Assembly: GCA_015523665.1 (NCBI GenBank) | Contig: WAJX01000191.1 | Span: forward strand, 1 to 19,902 | Source: Ferroglobus sp. | GTDB lineage: Archaea > Halobacteriota > Archaeoglobi > Archaeoglobales > Archaeoglobaceae | DNA: 19,902 nucleotides | Reading direction: 5' to 3' | Program-made: the position numbers and the translations under genes | Shown: positions 7,767 to 13,917 of the stretch, piece by piece | How the letters are laid out: each line of letters starts with the position of its first letter | Position numbering within the stretch: position 1 is the stretch's first letter | Notes under the pieces: generated by a model | Database searches by the model: none | Told to the model about the DNA's origin: nothing | What the model saw: only the letters and a program-made list of their open reading frames with translations

Positions 7767-7851
7767 AGTTGTTGCCGATTTTGTGGAATCCCCATCATCC
7801 CCCATCATTTAAAATTTCGGGGATTTCAGGGGACGCATGGCGAATCGGCAT
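7767..7851 (-). ncRNA. H/ACA-like pseudouridylation guide RNA (single hairpin with K-turn)
   Basis: On the minus strand a 7-bp lower stem GCCGATT/AATCGGC (7849-7843 with 7780-7774) encloses a pocket with 8 bases on the left (CGCCATGC, 7842-7835) and 7 on the right (TCCACAA, 7787-7781), then an upper stem GTCCCC/GGGGAT (7834-7829 with 7793-7788). Above it CTGA (7829-7826) faces ATGATG (7798-7793), which can form a K-turn for L7Ae, capped by a CCCC/GGGG stem-loop. ACA lies at 7772-7770, one base after the lower stem, and 15 bases from the upper stem, matching the 14-16 base rule. The upper stem is shorter than usual (6 bp), and CCCC/GGGG runs allow other folds, so the call is less sure than the C/D RNA next to it. 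Confidence 0.65.
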
Positions 7852-7869
7852 AAACCTCTTATTAGATAG

Positions 7870-7880
7870 ATAATAAAAAT
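7870..7880 (-). promoter_or_regulatory. TATA-like box for the guide-RNA pair
   Basis: On the minus strand ATTTTTATTAT lies about 25 bases before the first base of the H/ACA lower stem, the archaeal TATA-to-start distance. It would start one transcript carrying both RNAs. Confidence 0.4.
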
Positions 7881-8060
7881 CTTTCTTTGCATTATTGGAG
7901 TTTGAAAGTTTTTGAAAATTAATTATAAGTAAATTTATATAATTTTTATGTTTTATATAATATATATTTAATTTAATTTTAATATTTTTTATTTTATATA
8001 ATAATGAATAGATTCACATTTAAATTTGCTTTTTTGTTTTTAAATCATTTAAAATAGAAA

Positions 8061-8120
8061 AATTTATAAATGGTCAGGTTTATTTGATCAAATAAATTTG
8101 ATTAAAAATCAAGAGAGGTG
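8061..8120 (+). promoter_or_regulatory. cbiM operon promoter with palindromic candidate operator
   Basis: TATA box AATTTATAAA at 8061-8070 predicts a start near 8092. Across that point lie two overlapping dyads: TTTGATCAAA (8083-8092) and ATCAAAT-AA-ATTTGAT (8087-8102, perfect 7-bp arms). A repressor bound here would block initiation; a Ni/Co-sensing regulator such as NikR is a reasonable guess from the genes but the site is not a recognised consensus. GAGAGGTG at 8113-8120 is the ribosome-binding site. Confidence 0.45.
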
Positions 8121-8125
8121 GTTAA

Positions 8126-8782
8126 ATGCATATAATGGAAGGTTTTCTCCCACCATTCTGGGCAGTGTTGTGGTATGTTTTTGCTTTACCCATCATTGCA
8201 TACGGTGGTTACAAGGTTAAAAGGAAAATAGATGAAGATCCGAAAAGTAAATCGTTGCTTGCGGTAGCGGGGGGTTTTATATTTGTTCTCTCCGCTTTAA
8301 AAATACCTTCCGTTACTGGAAGTTGTTCGCATCCAACAGGAACTGGAATAGCTGTTATTTTATTTGGTCCGGCTATAACAGCTTTCTTGTCTGCTATAGT
8401 TTTACTTTACCAAGCTCTCTTACTTGCACATGGAGGATTAACAACTCTCGGAGCTAATACTACCTCCATGGGAATAATAGGTCCATTTGTTGGTTGGCTT
8501 GTATATAAAGTTGTAAAGGGCAAGATTGATGTTAAGGTATTAACTTTTATAGTAGCGGCAATATCGGACTGGGTAACGTATATAGTTACTTCATTTCAAC
8601 TATCTCTAGCATTTCCATCGGGTGTTGGTTTTAATGGAGTTTTAAGTTCGGCAGTGAAGTTTATGGCCATATTTGCAATTACACAGATTCCATTAGCAAT
8701 CATTGAAGGAATCGTGGCTGCTTTATTGATAGGCTATTTGATACAAATAAGGGAAGATGTTGCCGAGGTGGTGTTGGTATGA
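8126..8782 (+). CDS. cbiM: Cobalt ECF transporter substrate-binding subunit CbiM
   Basis: Integral membrane substrate-capture component of a cobalt (or nickel) energy-coupling-factor transporter. The 218-residue protein starts MHIMEGFLPP, the invariant N-terminus whose His2 coordinates the metal, and has the further conserved SHPTGTGIAVILFGP (His69) and LLLAHGGLTTLGANTTSMGIIGP (His102) segments, with about six to seven membrane helices. A full-length CbiM with a separate CbiN and CbiQO is the arrangement typical of cobalt transporters. The start follows GAGAGGTG and the same GGTTAAATG seen at rps13. Its stop overlaps the cbiN start by 4 bases (ATGA). Cobalt would feed corrinoid synthesis or nickel would feed hydrogenase or methyl-CoM-type enzymes. 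Confidence 0.97.
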   Translation: MHIMEGFLPPFWAVLWYVFALPIIAYGGYKVKRKIDEDPKSKSLLAVAGGFIFVLSALKIPSVTGSCSHPTGTGIAVILFGPAITAFLSAIVLLYQALLLAHGGLTTLGANTTSMGIIGPFVGWLVYKVVKGKIDVKVLTFIVAAISDWVTYIVTSFQLSLAFPSGVGFNGVLSSAVKFMAIFAITQIPLAIIEGIVAALLIGYLIQIREDVAEVVLV

Positions 8783-9123
8783 AGATCTCACATCTTTTAG
8801 CTATCTTCACTCTATTCTTAACCTCTTCATCTTTATTTATGGGAATAATTGATACAGCAGTTGCTGAGTGGGTTGGAACTGATGAAAAAGCTAAACAAGC
8901 TATAAACGAAATAGATCCCCATTATAAGCCGTGGTTCTCCCCGATATGGGAGCCACCAAGTGGAGAAATAGAGAGTTTTCTCTTCAGCCTTCAAGCTGCG
9001 ATAGGATCTCTGTTGGTTGGTTATTTCATAGGTTATTATAAAGGTAAGAATAGCTCTGCTGATGGGAGGGTTAAGGGGGAAGATGAGAACAGAGATGGGG
9101 ATTATGAAAATAGAGTTTTTTAA
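8779..9123 (+). CDS. cbiN: Cobalt ECF transporter accessory subunit CbiN
   Basis: Small two-helix membrane protein needed with CbiM for metal loading. The 114 residues show an N-terminal helix, the outside segment WVGTDEKAKQAINEIDPHY, the family hallmark PPSGEIESFLFSLQAAIGS leading into the second helix, then a charged tail (about residues 88-114) that is longer and more acidic/basic than in most CbiN. ATG 8779 overlaps the cbiM stop. The gene ends 15 bases before cbiQ. Confidence 0.95.
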   Translation: MKISHLLAIFTLFLTSSSLFMGIIDTAVAEWVGTDEKAKQAINEIDPHYKPWFSPIWEPPSGEIESFLFSLQAAIGSLLVGYFIGYYKGKNSSADGRVKGEDENRDGDYENRVF

Positions 9124-9138
9124 AGGAGTGGTAAAATT

Positions 9139-9867
9139 ATGCATGAAACTTTAGAAGAACTTCAGATGACCTCAAAAAAACATATACGAGGAGATTTGAA
9201 GGTTTATTTCTCCTTTTTTACTTTAATCTTTATTTTACTAGCCAATAAAATTTCGGTTCACATCACAGCTTTCTTGATCTTCAGCATACTATCGATTTAC
9301 TCGATCGGGTGGTATTATCTAAAGCTACTTAAGATTCCAACGTATTTCTTACTCCCAAGTTTGCTTATCATAGCGTTCTTCATTCCTGGAAAGAGTGTTG
9401 ATATGGCATTTCCATTCAAGCCTACTAAAGAAGGTTTAACTCTCGCTTTTCATACCGCTTTGAGAGCTTACGCTTCCCTTTCAATCTTATTTTATATGGT
9501 CTTAACAACAACTATCCCAGAAATCTTCGCAGCTCTTAAGAGACTTAAGTTGCCAAGCTTTGTTATTGAGCTCTCTTTGCTCATCTATCGAGCTATACAG
9601 ATTCTGATGGATGAACTTTCAAGACTTGATAAGTCGGCAAATTCAAGACTTGGATATTCGAGTAAAAGAACTTTCATCAATACAGCTAGTCTTCTCGGAT
9701 ATTCTCTCTTTATAAAATCTCTTGAGAGAGCTGAAAAGATGAATCTGGCTATGGAAGCTAGGTGTTATTCTGGTAAGATGCCCATAATGAAGGAAAAAAG
9801 TTCTGGATATAGAGTAGTTGTAGGGATATTAATTTTATTGACAATCTTATGGGTGATTGCGATATGA
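9139..9867 (+). CDS. cbiQ: Cobalt ECF transporter transmembrane subunit CbiQ (T component)
   Basis: The 242-residue T component couples CbiO ATP hydrolysis to CbiM. It has about five to six membrane helices and the conserved cytoplasmic coupling segment SLERAEKMNLAMEARCYSG (near residues 193-212) that contacts the ATPase. The usual second motif ends ARG; here it is ARC, a substitution worth noting. The ATG follows GGAGTGG with normal spacing. The stop codon overlaps the cbiO start (ATGA). Confidence 0.94.
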   Translation: MHETLEELQMTSKKHIRGDLKVYFSFFTLIFILLANKISVHITAFLIFSILSIYSIGWYYLKLLKIPTYFLLPSLLIIAFFIPGKSVDMAFPFKPTKEGLTLAFHTALRAYASLSILFYMVLTTTIPEIFAALKRLKLPSFVIELSLLIYRAIQILMDELSRLDKSANSRLGYSSKRTFINTASLLGYSLFIKSLERAEKMNLAMEARCYSGKMPIMKEKSSGYRVVVGILILLTILWVIAI

Positions 9868-10898
9868 TCGAGACAAGAGATCTCTGGTTCTCTTATTCAT
9901 ATAACAGATATCGTAAGGGTGGGGATAGTGAGTATATCCTTAAAGGTGTAAATTTCAGGGCTAAAAAAGGAGAAGTAACGGTTTTATTGGGAAGAAATGG
10001 AGCTGGAAAATCAACACTTTTAATGCATTTGAATGGACTTTTAAAACCCAATAAAGGAGAGATATTCGTCGATGGCAAGAAAGTTAGGTATAGTAAGAAA
10101 GGTCTGATAGAACTCCGAAAAAAAGTTGGATTCGTCTTCCAAAATCCCGATGATCAAATAATTGCTCCGACCGTTTGGCAAGAAGTAGCTTTTGGCCCAA
10201 AAAATATAGGGATTGAAGATGATGGAGTAATAAAGGAAGCATTGAAATCTATGGGGCTTGAAGGGTATGAGAATAGGTTGTGTAACACTTTAAGCGGTGG
10301 AGAGAAAAAGAGATTGACTATAGCGAGCGTTCTTGCGATGAAGCCTGAATATATTATCATGGATGAACCCACATCTGGATTAGATGGAATAGGGTTAAAA
10401 AATATGATAAGGATCGTGAACAGACTTAGAAATGAGGGAAAATCTCTGATTATATCAACTCATGATTTGGATTTTGCAACAAGTATTGCTGATAGATTTG
10501 TGATAATTGAGGATGGCAGAATAATTTTTGATGCAGATTATATAGACTACTCTTTAGTGGAGAGATGTGGTATAAGATTGGGATATTTAAGAGGAGAGTT
10601 GATAGTCGTCCCACATGATTCGCAACTACCAAAGACAGATGTAGATTTTATAGCTGTTATGGGATTAAAAGCGAGAAAGAAGCTCGAAGAAATTGGTATA
10701 GAGGCCGATATAATAAGTGCTAGTCTTGAAAGAGCTTTGCTAAGAGCTCTTGGAGGAAACACAGTTATGCTCGTTTGTAGTAGAGAGATGCTTAACGTTG
10801 TTAAGAGGGAAGCTGGGAATTATCCTATCAGGCTTAGAATTCTTGATAATATCAAGGAGGTTGATAGTTATTCTGTTATTAGTAATAGCGGTAATTAG
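9864..10898 (+). CDS. cbiO: Cobalt ECF transporter ATP-binding subunit CbiO with C-terminal extension
   Basis: ABC ATPase that powers the CbiMNQ transporter. Of 344 residues, the nucleotide-binding domain covers about 1-240: Walker A GRNGAGKST (43-51), Q-loop FQNPDDQ (92-98), signature LSGGEKKR (143-150), Walker B YIIMDEP (163-169), D-loop SGLD, and switch His200 in ISTHD. Residues 255-344 form an extra domain (VDFIAVMGLKARKKLEEIG and following) seen in long archaeal CbiO proteins and absent from bacterial ones; its role is unknown to me. I use ATG 9864, which overlaps the cbiQ stop and has GGGTGAT (9851-9857) upstream; ATG 9849 is in frame but earlier than the usual N-terminus. The end overlaps the next gene. 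Confidence 0.95.
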   Translation: MIETRDLWFSYSYNRYRKGGDSEYILKGVNFRAKKGEVTVLLGRNGAGKSTLLMHLNGLLKPNKGEIFVDGKKVRYSKKGLIELRKKVGFVFQNPDDQIIAPTVWQEVAFGPKNIGIEDDGVIKEALKSMGLEGYENRLCNTLSGGEKKRLTIASVLAMKPEYIIMDEPTSGLDGIGLKNMIRIVNRLRNEGKSLIISTHDLDFATSIADRFVIIEDGRIIFDADYIDYSLVERCGIRLGYLRGELIVVPHDSQLPKTDVDFIAVMGLKARKKLEEIGIEADIISASLERALLRALGGNTVMLVCSREMLNVVKREAGNYPIRLRILDNIKEVDSYSVISNSGN

Positions 10899-11472
10899 TA
10901 TAGCTGTTATACATTCTTTCGCCCCAGATCATTACTTACCGATCTCAACAATAGGGAAAATTAGAAATTGGAGTTTGAGAAAAACACTCTTAATTGCATT
11001 TATCACATCTTTAATTCATGTTACTACTTCAATATTTATTGGAGTATCTGCGATTATAGGGGTGGATCTGTTAGGATATGCTGAGCAAATAGAGAATATC
11101 TCTCCTATGCTTTTGATTATCTTTGGATTTGGTTATGCGGCAGTATCTTTTATGAGACCACATAGACATCTCCATACAACATCACTCACAACCTTAATGT
11201 TCCTATTAGGTTTATCACCATGCATTCCACTGATCCCAATTATGATTGCAACTGATAGTATCGCTGAAATGATAATGATAGTAGCAGTTTTCTCAACAGC
11301 TACTATTGGGACAATTATCTTATTAACATATCTTTCATACAAAACCTTTAAGCCTCCAAAATTTGATAGAGAAGATGTTGTGAGTGGTGTTATTATAGCA
11401 ATTGTTGGTGTTATAACATATATATTTAGCTTTAAAAAGATCTATAAAAAATCAGAAAAAATTATAATATAA
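10861..11472 (+). CDS. HX4DH-motif membrane protein, probable Ni/Co permease or metal-linked transporter
   Basis: A membrane protein of about 203 residues with six predicted helices, the first carrying H18-SFAP-DH24, the HX4DH motif of nickel/cobalt permeases (NiCoT, UreH and NicO-like families); PHRHLHTT is a His-rich loop and LGLSPCIPLIPIM a kinked helix as in the same superfamily. Its place directly after cbiO, with the reading frames overlapping by 38 bases, supports a metal role. Start choice is uncertain: the frame is open to 10750, far inside cbiO. AAGGAGG at 10854-10860 is the obvious ribosome-binding site, but it abuts TTG 10861 and no standard start lies 5-10 bases downstream (ATT 10870 is the only candidate); TTG 10843 is upstream of it. 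I use TTG 10861 as a compromise. Confidence 0.75.
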   Translation: MIVILLLVIAVISIAVIHSFAPDHYLPISTIGKIRNWSLRKTLLIAFITSLIHVTTSIFIGVSAIIGVDLLGYAEQIENISPMLLIIFGFGYAAVSFMRPHRHLHTTSLTTLMFLLGLSPCIPLIPIMIATDSIAEMIMIVAVFSTATIGTIILLTYLSYKTFKPPKFDREDVVSGVIIAIVGVITYIFSFKKIYKKSEKIII

Positions 11473-11568
11473 TAGTAAATATAAATTTGAAAAATTATTA
11501 TTGAAAAATTAATATAATATTAAATAATTATTAATTACTATTTAATTTATAAATTTATGTATAATTAA

Positions 11569-12582
11569 ATGTCCTATGGCAAACTATTTTTTAATAATGT
11601 TCCTAAAATTTTTGTGGAATGTGAGATATGTGGTAGGCCACGAGTATCGAAATATATTCCGATTTGTCATAGATGTGCAAAAAGTTATGATATCTCGGAG
11701 AGAGTACATAGTAATTTACACATAATTGGTGGTGGGGATTGTAAGGTATGCTCAAATAAATGTGGAATTGATGATACTGGTTTGTGTGGCCTGAGGTTTA
11801 GAGAAAGTGGAAAATTAAAATCACTTGTAACAAAAACGACAGCTCTTCTTCATGCTTATTATGACCCCCTTCCAACAAATTGTTGTAACTCATGGTTTTG
11901 TAGAGGTAGTAAGCTTGTAGGCTACAATCTTGCAGTATTTTATTATGGATGTAATTTCGATTGCTTATACTGTCAAAATTATATCCATAAGAGAATAGAA
12001 GATGCCAGAGTTGTAAATGTAGATCAAATTTTGGAATTTTTGAATAGAGATGTGAAATGTATTTGCCATTTTGGGGGATCTCCAGAACCTCAAATAGATT
12101 TTGCAATAGAATTTAGTAGGAGAGCAATTGAAAAAGGAGTTATGATTTGTTGGGAGTGGAATGGAGCTGGGGAGAGGAGGAAAGCTTTAAAAGCTGCAGA
12201 ATTAAGTAGTTTGAGTAGTGGAACAGTTAAATTTGATCTTAAGGCTTGGAATGAGAATTTACATAAAATTCTTACTGGAAGGAGTAATGAGATAGTTTTA
12301 AAGAATTTTGAGGCTATTTTTGAGAAGTATCCTGAGGTGTTATCTGCTACAACTCTCTTAGTTCCATATTATGTTGATGCTAAAGAAATTGAGGGTATAG
12401 CGTCGTTTATAGCAAGCTTGGATGATAGAATTCCGTATAGCCTTTTAGTTTTTCATCCAGATTATAAATTAAGAGACTTACCGATTACACCAAAAGAACA
12501 AGTTTTTGAATGTTATAAAATCGCTAAGAAATATCTGAAAAATGTTAATATAGGAAATAAACATCTTCTAGTTTTTGGTTAG
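11569..12582 (+). CDS. Radical SAM protein with cysteine-rich N-terminal region (activase-like)
   Basis: A 337-residue cytoplasmic enzyme. The radical SAM cluster motif is C128-NFD-C132-LY-C135 (YGCNFDCLYCQN), which ligates the 4Fe-4S cluster that cleaves S-adenosylmethionine; the CQN ending and following GGSPEPQ resemble the PflA/AmmeMemoRadiSam-type activase branch. The first 115 residues carry two further cysteine sets: C18, C21, C33, C36 (zinc-ribbon-like) and C58, C61, C65, C73, plus C105, C106, C111, so extra metal or Fe-S sites are likely. Substrate unknown; proteins of this type are common and uncharacterised in euryarchaea. A TATA-like region (11541-11555) only 14-28 bases before ATG suggests a leaderless message. 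Confidence 0.88.
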   Translation: MSYGKLFFNNVPKIFVECEICGRPRVSKYIPICHRCAKSYDISERVHSNLHIIGGGDCKVCSNKCGIDDTGLCGLRFRESGKLKSLVTKTTALLHAYYDPLPTNCCNSWFCRGSKLVGYNLAVFYYGCNFDCLYCQNYIHKRIEDARVVNVDQILEFLNRDVKCICHFGGSPEPQIDFAIEFSRRAIEKGVMICWEWNGAGERRKALKAAELSSLSSGTVKFDLKAWNENLHKILTGRSNEIVLKNFEAIFEKYPEVLSATTLLVPYYVDAKEIEGIASFIASLDDRIPYSLLVFHPDYKLRDLPITPKEQVFECYKIAKKYLKNVNIGNKHLLVFG

Positions 12583-12909
12583 GTTAAGTAAGTTAGGCTC
12601 TCTTAGTCTGCTTTTTAAATGCTAATAGATTTTAGATCTCTGCCCTCTTCAAGGATGTTGAATTGTGTAAGTTTTTAATACCAATATATTTTGTACTATA
12701 TTTCAATAATTAAATTTAATTGAAATTCATAAAGAAAATTGTAGAAATAAAGCAGAATAGACTGCGCAATGGTAAATTGTCGGAAAATTTTTAAATAATA
12801 TTTTATGTAGAAATACAACCATTTGGAGAGTGTTAAAAATTAGAGTGGTTGAGGTGAGACATTGTCTCAACCTCAAAAATGTTAGAGTTGGAACAAGTTT
12901 TTCAATAAA
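12583..12909. other. Spacer with promoter of the NosD-like gene
   Basis: 327 bases without a gene. An AT-rich TATA region (TTTTTAAATAATATTTT, about 12787-12803) predicts a transcript start near 12825 and so an untranslated leader of about 85 bases holding the hairpin described separately. The left half shows no reading frame or structure I trust. Confidence 0.4.
12847..12874 (+). promoter_or_regulatory. Stable hairpin in the leader of the NosD-like gene, two alternative folds
   Basis: GAGGTGAGAC (12851-12860), ATT loop, GTCTCAACCTC (12864-12874) pair over ten base pairs with a single bulged base. The same bases can pair as GGTTGAG (12847-12853) with CTCAACC (12866-12872). It lies 36 bases before the GTG start and is far more G+C-rich than its surroundings; it may affect translation or transcript stability. 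No second copy is in the window. Confidence 0.5.
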
Positions 12910-13917
12910 GTGACGTTAATTAAAAGGAGTAACGCAAAATATTGTTCTTTACTGATTTTCCTATTGATCTTGATAGTTTCAAAAGCCAACGCATATTCAA
13001 ATATAAGCTCATGCACGGTGATAAGTTCTCCGGGATATTACGTTTTAACTCAGGATATAATCAATTCTACAGCTTCCACATGCATAGAGATAACCTCAAA
13101 CGATGTTGTGCTTGATGGACAAGGGCATAGGATTGATGGGGTTGATTTAGATAGATCAAGGGGAGTTTATGTTCATGATGTTGACAATGTTACCATAAAA
13201 AATCTCAGGATAACTGACTGGGGTGAAGGAATTGTTATCAGATATATGTCAAGATCCACAATTTCAAATAATATATTGTCAAGAAACTCGGAAGGAGTCG
13301 TTCTTTGGGCGAGTCTGAACAATTCTATATCAGCCAACACCTTCACAAATAATTATGAAGCGATTTTAATTGCTTCTGGATCAAATTATAATATAATTTC
13401 AGGCAATGTAATAATAAATAATATGGAGGGAATACGTTTAGAGTTCAATATAAACAATTTTATTCTCAATAATACAATCTCCAACAACGTTCTTTATGGA
13501 ATTCAAATTACATATGGTTTATTCGGACAAGATCCAAATCATCTTATTTACAATAACTATCTCAATAATAGCAATAATATTGATAATCTCAACAAAGTTA
13601 ATTTCTGGAACATCTCCAAAACTCCGGGCAGAAATATTGTTGGAGGACCATACCTTGGAGGAAACTTCTGGGCCAATCCCAGTGGAACCGGTTTCTCTCA
13701 GACGTGCAACGACACAGACATGGATGGAATCTGTGATGATCCGTATGTGATAGATGAGAACAACACCGATTATCTCCCTCTATCTCTGTACATGCCCACA
13801 TCAAATCCATCTCATATCTCACACAAGGTTCCACTATTGAGTGATTTCTCTTTAGCAGTGTTAATTCTACTCTTGACTCTTACAGCATTGATCACAATCT
13901 TAAAGCGCGGGGAATAA
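12910..13917 (+). CDS. Secreted NosD-like right-handed beta-helix protein with C-terminal anchor
   Basis: A 335-residue exported protein. Signal peptide at 1-28 (KRSNAKYC, hydrophobic core, cleavage after ANA). Residues about 60-260 are NosD/CASH parallel beta-helix repeats of the form N-x-I-S-x-N-x-x-x-x-x-x-x-G-I (NNILSRNSEGV, ANTFTNNYEAI, GNVIINNMEGI, NNTISNNVLYGI), then the NosD-type end NFWANPSGTGFS and an acidic DTDMDGICDDP. The C-terminus is VPLLSDF, a hydrophobic helix and LKRGE, the three-part layout of archaeosortase-processed or membrane-anchored surface proteins, though the motif is not a standard PEF- or PGF-CTERM. The only upstream start before an in-frame stop is GTG 12910. Repeats of this kind often bind carbohydrate in archaeal surface proteins; the real ligand is unknown. 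Confidence 0.85.
   Translation: MTLIKRSNAKYCSLLIFLLILIVSKANAYSNISSCTVISSPGYYVLTQDIINSTASTCIEITSNDVVLDGQGHRIDGVDLDRSRGVYVHDVDNVTIKNLRITDWGEGIVIRYMSRSTISNNILSRNSEGVVLWASLNNSISANTFTNNYEAILIASGSNYNIISGNVIINNMEGIRLEFNINNFILNNTISNNVLYGIQITYGLFGQDPNHLIYNNYLNNSNNIDNLNKVNFWNISKTPGRNIVGGPYLGGNFWANPSGTGFSQTCNDTDMDGICDDPYVIDENNTDYLPLSLYMPTSNPSHISHKVPLLSDFSLAVLILLLTLTALITILKRGE

Larger units (their letters stand above)
7458..8125. other. Long spacer between ccmE and cbiM holding two guide RNAs
   Basis: Apart from the structured RNAs at 7711-7851 and the cbiM promoter/operator region at about 8061-8120, this 668-base spacer is extremely A/T rich. The RNA segment stands out by its much higher G+C and runs of C and G. 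A plus-strand open frame at 7613-7873 is only the antisense of those RNAs. Confidence 0.6.

Noticed and set aside
7613..7873. Plus-strand open frame of 86 codons upstream of cbiM
   Set aside because: It runs antisense through both guide RNAs, has no ribosome-binding site, and its composition (His/Pro-rich middle) is explained by the CATCAT and CCCC boxes of those RNAs.
7464..8125. Cobalamin or metal riboswitch before cbiM
   Set aside because: No B12-box-like sequence is present; the structured island is on the opposite strand and about 275 bases away from cbiM, upstream of that gene's own TATA box.
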